A stretch of 64,000 nt of DNA from CAVXFL01 sp963761015 (GTDB lineage Bacteria; Pseudomonadota; Alphaproteobacteria; Acetobacterales; Acetobacteraceae). Shown here one piece after another: positions 38,642-47,474 of this stretch. How positions within the stretch are numbered: the first letter of the stretch is position 1; every line of letters begins with the position of its first letter. The notes beneath the pieces are model-generated. The model was not told the DNA's origin, made no database searches, and saw only the letters and a program-made list of their open reading frames with translations. Location: assembly GCA_963761015.1 (NCBI GenBank), contig CAVXFL010000009.1:310001-374000 (forward strand), read 5' to 3'. Made by a program: the position numbers and the translations under genes.

Positions 38642-39806
38642 CCAGATCGCGCGTATGCCGCGCGATCATCAACTCCTCGTCGGTCGGGATGACGTAGACC
38701 CCGACGCGCGAGCCGGGCGGGGAAATGCGCGGGCCGTGCGCCGCGTTCGCTGCCTCGTCCAGACCGAGGCCGAGCCAAGCCAGCCGGGCGCAGACCGCCG
38801 CGCGAATCGGCGCGGCGTGCTCGCCGATGCCGGCGGTGAACACGAACCCGTCCAGCCCGCCGAGGCTCGCCGCCTGCGCCGCCGTGCATTGCGCGATGCG
38901 ATACACGAAAAAGTCCACCGCGAGCCGCGCGTCGGGTTCCGTGCTCGCCAGCAGGTCGCGCATGTCGCCGCCGGTGCCGGACAGGCCCTTCAGCCCGCAC
39001 TCGTGGTAGAGCAGGTGCGCGATCGCGGCGGCATCCATCTGCTTCTGTGCCATCAGATACAGCACGACGCCGGGATCGAGCGCGCCCGGCCGCGTGCCCA
39101 TCGGCAGGCCGTCCAGCGCGGTGAAGCCCATCGTCGTGTCCACGCTGCGCCCGCCGGCCAGCGCGCAGAGCGAGGCGCCGCTGCCGAGATGCGCGACCAC
39201 GACGCGCTTGCCGGCGATCTCCGGCGCCACCTCGGGCAGCCGGCCGGCGATGTATTCGTAGGACAGCCCGTGGAACCCGTAGCGGCGCACGCCCTCGGCG
39301 TAGAGGTCGCGGGGAATCGCGAAGTGGCTCACCACCGGCGCGTGGCCGTAGTGGAACGCCGTATCGAAACAGGCGACCTGCGGCAGGTTCGGCCGGCGGC
39401 GGCGGATCGCGCGGATCGGCGCCAGGTTGTTCGGTTGGTGCAGCGGCGCCAGCGGCACCAGCTTCTCCAGTTCCGCGATCACCGCGTCGTCGATCAGCAC
39501 GGGCCGATGGAACGCCGTCCCGCCATGCACGACGCGATGCCCCACGGCTTCGGGCGGCCCGCCCTGATGTTCCTCCAGCCAGGCCCCGATCAAATCCTGC
39601 GCCGCATGCGGATCGCGCACCCGGGCGGGCTCGAAGGCGCGATCGGCGATGGCGTTGCCCGCGTGATCGCGCGCGACCAGCCGCGGATGCTCGGTGCCGA
39701 TGCCGTCGAGTTGGCCGCGGAAGCGGCGGTTCAGGTCGGCCGCGACCTCGAACAGCTCGAACTTGATGCTCGAGCTGCCGGCATTGATGGTGAGGATGGT
39801 GGTCAT
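38604..39806 (-). CDS. ackA: acetate kinase
   Basis: Converts acetyl phosphate and ADP to acetate and ATP (400 aa). ASKHA-fold signatures are present: ILTINAGSSSIKFELF, HRVVHGG, YGFHGLSYEYIA, VVAHLGSGASLCA and FTAGIGEHAA. The ATG overlaps the stop of the upstream transporter gene (ATGA). The phosphotransacetylase partner is not adjacent, though maeB in this window carries a PTA-like domain. Its end overlaps alkB tail to tail by 38 bases. Confidence 0.93.
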   Translation of the reverse strand: MTTILTINAGSSSIKFELFEVAADLNRRFRGQLDGIGTEHPRLVARDHAGNAIADRAFEPARVRDPHAAQDLIGAWLEEHQGGPPEAVGHRVVHGGTAFHRPVLIDDAVIAELEKLVPLAPLHQPNNLAPIRAIRRRRPNLPQVACFDTAFHYGHAPVVSHFAIPRDLYAEGVRRYGFHGLSYEYIAGRLPEVAPEIAGKRVVVAHLGSGASLCALAGGRSVDTTMGFTALDGLPMGTRPGALDPGVVLYLMAQKQMDAAAIAHLLYHECGLKGLSGTGGDMRDLLASTEPDARLAVDFFVYRIAQCTAAQAASLGGLDGFVFTAGIGEHAAPIRAAVCARLAWLGLGLDEAANAAHGPRISPPGSRVGVYVIPTDEELMIARHTRDLVNSPARSGETSG

Positions 39807-41110
39807 CGTTCCCCGGCTCCCTCGGCGGTCTCGCGTTCCGCGGCGGTGGCGCCGCGGCGGGGCAGCACGCGCCAAGCCGCACCGGCAACCGCCAGATTGA
39901 GCGCCGCCGCGGTCAGCAGAATCGGCGGGGCGCCCAGCCCGGCCGTCGCCAGCCCCGCGATCGCGCCGGCGCCGGCCACCATGGCGGCGGCGTTCAGCAC
40001 GTTGTTGGCCGCGATCATGCGCGCGCGCTGCCGCGGCTCCGACCACTCCTGCACGATGGCATAGAGCGGCACGGAAAACACCCCGCCGCACGCGGCGACC
40101 AACAGCAGATCCGCAAGCGCCCGCCAGGCGAGCGGCTTCGCGAGCAGGTCGCCCACATGGTGCCAGCCGCTCGCCGGGCCGACGCCCCAGCAGGTCCAGG
40201 CGAAATCGGCGGCGAACAGCGACAGCAGCGCCGCGGCGATCGGGGCATAGCGCGCGGAGATTTCGCCCCGCAACAGCCGGCTCACCAGCATCGAGCCCAG
40301 GCCGACCCCGAGCGCGAACATGGTCAGCAGCAACGTGATCACGTGGCCATCGGCGGCGAAATGCCGCTCGGCGAGGACCGGGAACTCGGCCAGGAACGTC
40401 GCGCCCAAGGTCCAGAACCAGCTCAGCCCGAGCATGGCGAGCCAGACCGGGCGGTTGGCGTGGGCGTGGCGGAGCAGGGCGGCGGTTTCGCGGCCGATGT
40501 TCCAGCCGAGGCGCAGGTCCGGCGCGGCGGCCGGCGCGCGCGGCACGCGGAACGCGGCGGCCGCCCCGAGCAGCGCCACGATCAGGCACGCGCCCGAAAC
40601 CAGCGCCGGCCCGGACCGCGGCAGGATCAGCAGTCCGCCCGCGATCGTGCCGAGCAGGATGCCGAGGAACGTGCCCGCCTCGATCCGCGCGTTGCCGGCG
40701 ACGATTTCCTCCGGGCGCAGATGGTCGGGCAGGATGCCGTATTTCAGCGGCCCGAAGAACGTCGCCTGCGCGCCGAGGCCGAACAGCACCGCCATGAGAA
40801 ACCCGATGCCGCCGGTGACAAAGCCGATCGCGGCGAGCAGCATCAGCGCGATCTCGAACAGCTTCGTGGCGCGGATCAGGCGCGACTTGTCGTAGCGGTC
40901 GGCGAGTTGCCCGGCGGTGGCCGAGAACAGCGCGTACGGCAGGATGAACACGCCGCCCGCCGCCGCCACCAGCAGGGGGCCGACCTTGCCGGCATGGAAG
41001 ATCGCGAACACGACCAGCGCGTTCTTGAACAGGTTGTCGTTCAGCGCGCCCAGCAATTGCGTGGCGAACAGCGGCAGAAACCGCGCGCTGAGCAGCAGTC
41101 GCTCGTGCAT
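39803..41110 (-). CDS. MFS transporter, lysophospholipid transporter LplT-like
   Basis: A 435-aa major-facilitator protein with about 12 hydrophobic helices. RFLPLFATQLLGALNDNLFKNALVVF at the N-terminus and GIGFLMAVLFGLGAQATFFGPLKYGILPDHL are characteristic of the LplT/Aas-associated family that flips lysophospholipids inward. A CGGAGCC site precedes the ATG at 41110. The same frame is open all the way back through the STAND-like gene (to 43516) without a stop, so the boundary rests on homology. Coupled to ackA by ATGA overlap. Confidence 0.85.
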   Translation of the reverse strand: MHERLLLSARFLPLFATQLLGALNDNLFKNALVVFAIFHAGKVGPLLVAAAGGVFILPYALFSATAGQLADRYDKSRLIRATKLFEIALMLLAAIGFVTGGIGFLMAVLFGLGAQATFFGPLKYGILPDHLRPEEIVAGNARIEAGTFLGILLGTIAGGLLILPRSGPALVSGACLIVALLGAAAAFRVPRAPAAAPDLRLGWNIGRETAALLRHAHANRPVWLAMLGLSWFWTLGATFLAEFPVLAERHFAADGHVITLLLTMFALGVGLGSMLVSRLLRGEISARYAPIAAALLSLFAADFAWTCWGVGPASGWHHVGDLLAKPLAWRALADLLLVAACGGVFSVPLYAIVQEWSEPRQRARMIAANNVLNAAAMVAGAGAIAGLATAGLGAPPILLTAAALNLAVAGAAWRVLPRRGATAAERETAEGAGER

Positions 41111-43516
41111 TCCGGGCTCCGATCGAGGCCGCCGTTCGACCGTTGGCCGCGGCCGAGGATAGTTCTCGCAGCGGCGTCTGCCGCCAACAGCCCAGGCTGC
41201 GGGGATTACGTCGAAATCCCACATAGCCCACCCCTGCCGAAAGATGTCCTGAAGCGCAGCGTCGTGCGCCGAGGCGTCTTCTAAGGCGCGCAGCTCGTCG
41301 AGCAGCGCGTCGCGGCGGGCGCGGTCGTTCTCCGCCTTGGCGTCGATCAGCGTGTTGAACAGGCCCATGGCCAGCTTCTCGCGCACCGCCGCGTCCCCGG
41401 CATGGTCGCGGGCGAGCGCGCGCAGCTCGTCGAGCAGCGCGTCGCGGCGGGCGCGGTCGTTCTCCGCCTTGGCGTGGATCAGCGTGTTGACCAGGCCCTT
41501 GGCCAGCCGCTCGCGCACCGCCGCGTCCCCGGCATGGCCGCGGGCGAGCGCGCGCAGCTCGTCGAGCAGCGCGTCGCGGCGGGCGCGGTCGTTCTCCGCC
41601 TTGGCGTCGACCAGCGTGTTGAACAGGCCCATCGCCAGCTTCTCGCGCACCGCCGCGTCCCCGGCATGGTCGCGGGCGAGCGCGCGCAGCTCGTCGAGCA
41701 GCGCGTCGCGGCGGGCGAGGTCGTTCTCCGCCTTGGCGTCGATCAGCGTGTTGACCAGGCCCTTGGCCAGCCGCTCGCGCACCGCCGCGTCCCCGGCATG
41801 GCCGCGGGCGAGCGCGCGCAGCTCGTCGAGCAGCGCGCCGCGGCGGGCGCGGTCGTTCTCCGCCTTGGCGTCGTTCAGCGTGTTGAACAGGCCCATGGCT
41901 AGGCTCTCGCGCACCGCCGCGTCCCCGGCATGGTCGCGGGCGAGCGCGCGCAGCTCGTCCAGCAGGGCGTCGCGGCGGGCGCGGTCGTTCTCCGCCTTGG
42001 CGTAGACCAGCGTGTTGACCAGGCCCATGGCCAGCAGCGGCGCGATACCGGCTGTGCCCGCGTCACGGGCATGCTGCGCGCCCGCAATAAGCTCCGCAGG
42101 CGAAGCGGCTCGCTCGCCGAACAGGCTCGCGGCGGAGCCGCAGAGCGCCACGCAAAGCGCGTCCTGCATGTTCTCGCGCGCCATCGGAAGGAGGTGGCGC
42201 AGCGCGCCGGCTGGGTGATCAACACCAGGACCCAGATCGCCGATCGTGGCGGCAAGCCCCAGAACGAGGCCCTTGCCTTCCCTGGCGACCGCCTCGCGGC
42301 GATGAGCCAACAGCCAGCCGAGCGCCGCCTCTCCCCGCTTGGCATGGCCGAAGCTCGGCGGGTCGGCGCGGTCCAACACCTTGGCCGAAGTCAGATCGTC
42401 CAGCAGGTCTTCCGCGAGATCGTCGCGGATGCACGGTCGGAGCGCCGACCAGGCTGTGCTTTCCGCCGCCATCGGCAACAGCGCCAAGCGCACCACGAGT
42501 TTTCGCCGGTCGCCTTCCAGCGTGTTCAGCAGCTCTTCCAGCTCGCGGAAACGATACGTTTGGGCATCGGCGGCCAGTTGCGCCAGATCGTCGGCCGACC
42601 GCAACCGAGGTCGCAGTTCCGCACTGGTCCATCGGGCGAGCACGCCAGGATACCCGTCGATTAGCCCGAAAAGCCGCTCGGGCGGCACGTCGGACGTGCC
42701 GGGAACCTTGTCGCGAAGGAAGCCGATCAGCCGGGGTCGCTCGGTCCGCGCGTCGAGCTTCATCTCGCCGAGCGAAACTGTGCGAGCCGCTCCCGGATGA
42801 CTTGCCTCCAAGGAGCGCAGACACTTCAGCGCGCCGTCTTCCGGCAGCGAGGCCAGGAACAGGTGGCAATCGGGCCACTCCTCGCGATGCCGGAGGAAGG
42901 CGTCGAGGGTCTTGGCCTCCAGGCTCGGGTTGGGCGATTTCTCCCACTGGTCGAGGAACAGCACCACCCGGTGCTTCGAGATGTCCGCGACCGAACGGAC
43001 CAGATCCCGCGCCTGCTCGTATTGCAGGACCGGAAGCTGAACGCCGCCGCCGAGCAGGGTCTGATTGGCGGCGACCAGCCCCTCGATCGCCTCGCGAATG
43101 GCCGCTCCGACAGGCTTGCCGACGATCGGGACCGCCTCGACGGCCTTCTCGTAAATCTTGGCGAACACCTTGGCGAAGCCGGGCAGCAGCGCGTCCTTCT
43201 GCTGTTCCCAGATCATTTTGACCTGCTGCCAGCACCCCAAATCGCCGAGCCAGCGCTGATACAGGTCGATGATCGCGCGCAGCAGCAGATCGGGGCTTTC
43301 GCCGAAGCACTCGGCGAACCCGACCAGGCAGGGCGGGTCGGCATCGGCCGAGAGCCGGCGCGCCAGTTCCGTCAGCAGCCAACTCTTGCCCATCTGCGGG
43401 CGGGCGACGACCGCTGTCAGGCCCTTGCGCGATGCGCGCCCGGTCAGTTCCCGAAAATCGTCCACGCGGCCGAACAAGCACAGGCGCCGGTCGGGCAGCT
43501 CCAAGGCAGCAGTCAT
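41111..43516 (-). CDS. STAND-like P-loop ATPase with C-terminal helical repeats
   Basis: About 800 aa. The N-terminus opens directly with an ATPase: Walker A ARPQMGKS (residues 38-45) and Walker B VVLFLDQWEKS (Asp189), then a winged-helix-like region (DGYPGVLARWTSAELRPRL). From about residue 500 it consists of near-identical 44-residue TPR-like repeats (LLDELRALARDHAGDAAVRE / LAMGLFNTLNDAKAENDRARRDA). ATPase plus repeat sensor is the STAND/NACHT layout, but no effector domain is visible. GGGGGACTG precedes the ATG. No stop separates it from the LplT-like frame; removing one base at TTCGA (41211-41215) would create an immediate TAA. Function unknown. Confidence 0.7.
41287..42030 (-). repeat. 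132-bp in-frame tandem repeats
   Basis: About five and a half copies of a 132-base unit encode the 44-residue helical repeat. Copies differ by only a few bases each, and alternate DHAGD/GHAGD and AMGLF/AKGLV, so a 264-base double unit is the likely unit of expansion. Near-identity at DNA level shows recent duplication or gene conversion. Confidence 0.9.
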
Positions 43517-43571
43517 CAGTCCCCCGACCAGCGCCGGCCCCGTCCCGGCATCGCCGGATGGCCGGCCGTCA

Positions 43572-44459
43572 TCATACCTCCTTCATGATCTGCGCGTAGG
43601 AAATCAGCGCGAACAGGGCGGTGCCGCCGAAAATATTGCCGAGCAGCACCGGGATGGTGAAGCCGGCGAGCATGTGGCCGATGCCCAACTGCCCGTTCAC
43701 CACCAGGAGAAACGCCTCCACGCTGCCGGCGACGATGTGCTTGAAACCGCCGATCGCGATCAGATAGGTCATGACGGTAACCACGTGGAATTGCGCGGTC
43801 TCGGCGCTCGGGATCAGCCAGACCATGGCGGCGATCAGAAACCCCGCCGCGATCCCGCCGGTGAACATCTGCCACCAGCCGCTCGCCATCATCGACCGCC
43901 CGATATCCAGCATGGCACCGCGGATCTCCGGGGCGATCACCGGGGTGAAGGTGCAGAACAGGGCGGCGAACAGCGTGCCGCACATATTCGCCGCGAACAC
44001 GATGCTCCAGTTGCGGGTCAGGCCGAGGATGTTGCGCCGGGTGAATGCGGCCGCGAGCGGCAGCACGACAGTAATGGTGTTCTCGGTGAACAACTGCTGG
44101 CGCGCCAGCACCACGATCAGAAACCCGACCGGATAGCCGAGGCCGCTCACCAGCGGCCGCCACGGCTCGGCCGGCAGATGCAGTTTCAGAATGGCCTGGG
44201 TGAGCAGGGAAAAGCTGATCGAAAGCCCCGCGGCGACGCCCGACCACCAGAGCGAGGTGTTCGGCCGGTCCATCTCCTGCTCGCCCTCGCGGCGCACGAT
44301 TTCGTAGATTTCCGGCGCGCGCAGGCGGGAATGTTCCTCGACGTGCTCGACGTCCTGCTCGCTCAGCCCTTTCTGCCCGTCCTCGGGCGCCGCCATGTCG
44401 TCGCGATCGCCGTCGTCGCGATCGCCGGCGCGCTCGGGGCTGCCATCTGCTCCCGTCAT
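43572..44459 (-). CDS. formate/nitrite transporter (FNT) family channel
   Basis: A 295-aa channel. A charged N-terminal extension of about 60 residues (RLRAPEIYEIVRREGEQEMDRP) precedes six hydrophobic segments with FNT motifs (LARQQLFTENTITVVLP, NMCGTLFAAL, AGFLIAAMVWLIP, LGNIFGGTALFALISYAQ). The long acidic N-terminus is as in E. coli YfdC, so the substrate may be a monocarboxylate or nitrite. GGAGGAAG lies just before the ATG at 44459. The STAND-like gene follows 55 bases downstream on the same strand. Confidence 0.87.
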   Translation of the reverse strand: MTGADGSPERAGDRDDGDRDDMAAPEDGQKGLSEQDVEHVEEHSRLRAPEIYEIVRREGEQEMDRPNTSLWWSGVAAGLSISFSLLTQAILKLHLPAEPWRPLVSGLGYPVGFLIVVLARQQLFTENTITVVLPLAAAFTRRNILGLTRNWSIVFAANMCGTLFAALFCTFTPVIAPEIRGAMLDIGRSMMASGWWQMFTGGIAAGFLIAAMVWLIPSAETAQFHVVTVMTYLIAIGGFKHIVAGSVEAFLLVVNGQLGIGHMLAGFTIPVLLGNIFGGTALFALISYAQIMKEV

Positions 44460-44544
44460 GCGGGGATTCTTCCTCCGTGATCGCCGGTGATAGTAGCCTG
44501 CCGCGGCAAGCCGGTCCCTGCCGGCGCGGAGCAGGAACGACCTC

Positions 44545-45729
44545 ATGACCGCGGTCAACCCATCGGACTCGGATCGAGCGCAACCCTCGGCCTTCACCCT
44601 GCGCGTGCCCGACGAGGCGATTGCCGATCTGCGCGAACGTCTGGCGCGCACCCGGTTTCCCGACCAGGCGCCGGGCGCGGAATGGGCCTACGGCACCGAG
44701 GTCGCCTATATGCGCGAACTGGTCGAATACTGGCGCACCAGCTTCGACTGGCGGGCGGCCGAGGCGCGGCTGAACGCGTTCCCGCAATTCAAGGTTCCGC
44801 TGCACGGCATCGACCTGCACTACCTGCATGTCCCCGGCCAGGGGCCGGATCCGTACCCGCTGCTGCTGATGCACGGCTGGCCCGGCTCGGTGTTCGAATT
44901 CCTCGACATCATCCCGCTTCTCACCGATCCGGCGCGCTTCGGCGGCGATCCGGCGGATGCGTTCACGGTCGTCGCGCCCTCGCTGCCCGGCTACGGCCTG
45001 TCGTTCCGGCCCGGGCAGCAGCGCTTCGGCGTGGAGCAGATCGCCGACTGCCTGGCCGATCTGATGACGCAAGCGCTCGGCTACCGCCGCTTCGCCGCGC
45101 AGGGCGGCGACTGGGGCGGCTTCATCGCCTCGCGCCTGGGCTACGCGCATCCCGACAAGCTGCTGGGCATCCATCTCAACCTGCTGGCGGTTCGGCGCGA
45201 TCCGAAGATGCTGGCAAACCCGACGCCGGAGGAGCGGCAATTCCTCGACGATCTCGCCGGCTGGCTGAAGGAGGAGACCGGGTATCAGTGGATTCAGGGC
45301 ACGCGGCCGCAAACGCTCGCCTTTGCGCTGACCGATTCGCCGGCCGGGCTGGCGGCCTGGATCGTGGAAAAATTCCGCGCCTGGTCAGACTGCAACGGCG
45401 ACGTGGACAGCGTGTTCGGCAAGGACCGGATGCTCGCCAATATCGGCTTTTACTGGTTCACCGGCGCGATCGGCTCGTCGTTCTGGCCCTACTACGCGCG
45501 GATGCACGGCCCCTGGCCGATCCCCGAGGGCGCGACCGTCGGCGTGCCGACCGGCTACGCGGCCTTCCCCGCCGAGATCGTCCGCCCGCCGCGCTCGCTC
45601 GCGGAGCGCGTCTACACCGACATCAGGCGCTGGACCGCGATGCCGCGCGGCGGCCATTTCGCGGCCATGGAACAACCGGACGCGCTCGCGCGCGAGGTGC
45701 GCGCGTTTTTCGGCCCGCTGCGAAAATAG
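44545..45729 (+). CDS. epoxide hydrolase (EHN-domain alpha/beta hydrolase)
   Basis: A 394-aa protein of the microsomal/juvenile-hormone epoxide hydrolase type. The N-terminal EHN domain (FTLRVPDEAIADLRERLARTRFP) is followed by the alpha/beta hydrolase core with HGWPGS, the nucleophile Asp in AQGGDWGGFIA and the catalytic His in RGGHFAAMEQP. AGGAACGA precedes the ATG. It diverges from the FNT channel. The substrate is not determinable. Confidence 0.88.
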   Translation: MTAVNPSDSDRAQPSAFTLRVPDEAIADLRERLARTRFPDQAPGAEWAYGTEVAYMRELVEYWRTSFDWRAAEARLNAFPQFKVPLHGIDLHYLHVPGQGPDPYPLLLMHGWPGSVFEFLDIIPLLTDPARFGGDPADAFTVVAPSLPGYGLSFRPGQQRFGVEQIADCLADLMTQALGYRRFAAQGGDWGGFIASRLGYAHPDKLLGIHLNLLAVRRDPKMLANPTPEERQFLDDLAGWLKEETGYQWIQGTRPQTLAFALTDSPAGLAAWIVEKFRAWSDCNGDVDSVFGKDRMLANIGFYWFTGAIGSSFWPYYARMHGPWPIPEGATVGVPTGYAAFPAEIVRPPRSLAERVYTDIRRWTAMPRGGHFAAMEQPDALAREVRAFFGPLRK

Positions 45730-45756
45730 CGACAATGTCGAGCCCCGCGCATTGCC

Positions 45757-45969
45757 TCAGCGCCGAAACAACCAGGCGATCAGGGTGAGCACCAGCGAGA
45801 GCACAACGGAAAGAATGAGGCTGGTGCCGAGCGGGAAGTAGAAGCTGAAGCCGGGCCGCTGAACGCGGATGTCGCCGGGAAGCCGGCCGAGACCCAGTCG
45901 CGGCAGCCACGGCCAGACCACGCCCAGCACGATCAGCAGGAGTCCAAGCCCGATCAGAAGCCGCCGCAT
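45757..45969 (-). CDS. DUF2905 domain-containing small membrane protein
   Basis: A 70-aa protein with two hydrophobic helices (LLIGLGLLLIVLGVVWPWLP and LGTSLILSVVLSLVLTLIAWLF) separated by GRLPGDIRVQRPGFSFYFPLG, the diagnostic DUF2905 block. It is probably an inner-membrane protein of unknown function. It converges on the epoxide hydrolase. Confidence 0.88.
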   Translation of the reverse strand: MRRLLIGLGLLLIVLGVVWPWLPRLGLGRLPGDIRVQRPGFSFYFPLGTSLILSVVLSLVLTLIAWLFRR

Positions 45970-46015
45970 CGGTCTTCGGCCCGCAAGGGGGGACGAGCCC
46001 GCGCGAGGTGCCGGA

Positions 46016-46903
46016 TCAGGGCACGGTCATTCCGGTCACCGACGTGGTCATGGCGCGTGCATCGCGCATCGGCCAGCGGCCGGCGTCCACCTGCGCCAGG
46101 AACTCCCGCACGATCCGATTGAACTCGTCCGGCGCCTCGAGATTGATCGCATGGCCGCAATTCGGCATGACGGCCAGCGCGGCCGCGGGAATGTTGCGCT
46201 TCATGAGAATGCCCGGCGCCAGGCACGGCCAATCCTCGTCGCCGGTCAGGATCAGCGTCGGCACGCTCAGATCCAGCATTTGCGGGGTCAGATCGTAGAG
46301 CGACGGGCGCTGGCGCTGCACGCCCAACTGCGTATTGGCCGATCCGAGCGCCGAATGCTCGGCGAGATGCGCCTTGAACTCGGCAAAACCGCGCGGATCC
46401 TTGTTCTCGAACTGCACCCTGGTCGGTCCGAACGCGTATTTCTCGGCGACCGGCGCCATGCCATCCCGCTGCAGCAGCGCCGCCACCGCATCCGCTTCGC
46501 TCTGGAACCGGGCGCGCTGGTCCGGCTCGGCGCCGTAGCCGCATCCGCCCACGACCAGCGAGCGGGCGCGCTCGCCATGGCGGAACCCGAAATGCAAGGT
46601 CGCGAACCCACCCATCGAGAGGCCGACCACATGCGCGCGATCGATGCCGAGATGCGCGAGAACCGCCGCGATGTCGTCCGCGGCGCGGTCCTGCGAGTAC
46701 GCCCGCGGATCCTCGGGAACGTCCGAGGGCGGGTATCCGCGGGCGTTGAACGCGATGGCCCGGTAGCGCTGACCGAAATGCCGCAACTGCGGTTCCCAAC
46801 TGCGATGATCGCCGGCAAACTCGTGGACGAAAATGACCGGTGCTCCGCGGCCCGTTTCCTCGAAATAAAGCCGGATCCCGTCATCGGTTCGCGCGTGCGG
46901 CAT
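46016..46903 (-). CDS. alpha/beta hydrolase
   Basis: A 295-aa hydrolase. The oxyanion region (IFVHEFAGDHRSW), nucleophile elbow GLSMGGFATL, acid in LTGDEDWPCLAP and catalytic His in NCGHAINLEAPDEF are in order, as in 3-oxoadipate enol-lactonase-like or MhpC-like enzymes. GAGGAG precedes the ATG at 46903. It marks the left edge of the mobile-element region. Confidence 0.87.
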   Translation of the reverse strand: MPHARTDDGIRLYFEETGRGAPVIFVHEFAGDHRSWEPQLRHFGQRYRAIAFNARGYPPSDVPEDPRAYSQDRAADDIAAVLAHLGIDRAHVVGLSMGGFATLHFGFRHGERARSLVVGGCGYGAEPDQRARFQSEADAVAALLQRDGMAPVAEKYAFGPTRVQFENKDPRGFAEFKAHLAEHSALGSANTQLGVQRQRPSLYDLTPQMLDLSVPTLILTGDEDWPCLAPGILMKRNIPAAALAVMPNCGHAINLEAPDEFNRIVREFLAQVDAGRWPMRDARAMTTSVTGMTVP

Positions 46904-47086
46904 GGTCGTTCTCCTCGCGGGGCATACGCTAGCCGATGCGCCGGTCCTCGGCCATATCCACCGAGGTCTCGGAGCGCCGGCAAGCCTATAGAGCGATTCC
47001 GTGAAACCGACCAGTTGTGCCCAATTCCCTGCGGGACACCAGATGTTGTAGTCTGGCCTGTTCAGCAGCGGGTTGGCGCGGGTACC

Positions 47087-47359
47087 ATGGCAGCAGCTCG
47101 GCGAGTCAGTGAGATCGCGATCGGAGACGAAGACCTGAAATCGAGTGGAGGCGATCACTCGGTCGCGAACGGAACCGGCGTGCCGGGTCGAACGGGCGCG
47201 GATTCGGCTCGCCTATCGCGCCGACCCGGCGGCCTACGCGGTGGGCGGGGCGATCGGTGTGACGCACCAGACCGTGCTGCGATGCCTGGATCGTGCGGTG
47301 CGGTTCGGCGTGATGGCCGCACTCGATGACAGCCCGCGTCCCGGCAAGCCTCCGGAGAT
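47087..47359 (+). pseudogene. IS630-family transposase N-terminal fragment
   Basis: The helix-turn-helix part of an IS630-type transposase: MAAARRVSEIAIGDEDLK in one frame, then RSRTEPACRVERARIRLAYRADP, IGVTHQTVLRCLDRA and MAALDDSPRPGKPPEI in the next. One extra base at 47140-47146 separates them. The gene is cut off at 47360 by the end of the IS21 element; its catalytic DDE domain is not in the window. Confidence 0.7.
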
Positions 47360-47474
47360 TGTAATTCGGCGTGGAAAAAGGACCCCCTTGGAGGGGTGAT
47401 CGGCGTCCAAAAGGGACCCCTCTTGAGGTTGGGGTTCATGATGGCTCCCGGAACAAATCGGGGGTCTGGTGGGG

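Noticed and set aside
41287..42030. Regular repeats suggesting a CRISPR array
   Set aside because: The units are contiguous 132-base in-frame copies with no variable spacers and encode helical protein repeats. No cas genes are present.
39803..43516. A genuine STAND-transporter fusion protein
   Set aside because: The MFS part has a family-typical N-terminus, its own ATG and ribosome site, and loss of one base restores a stop just before it.
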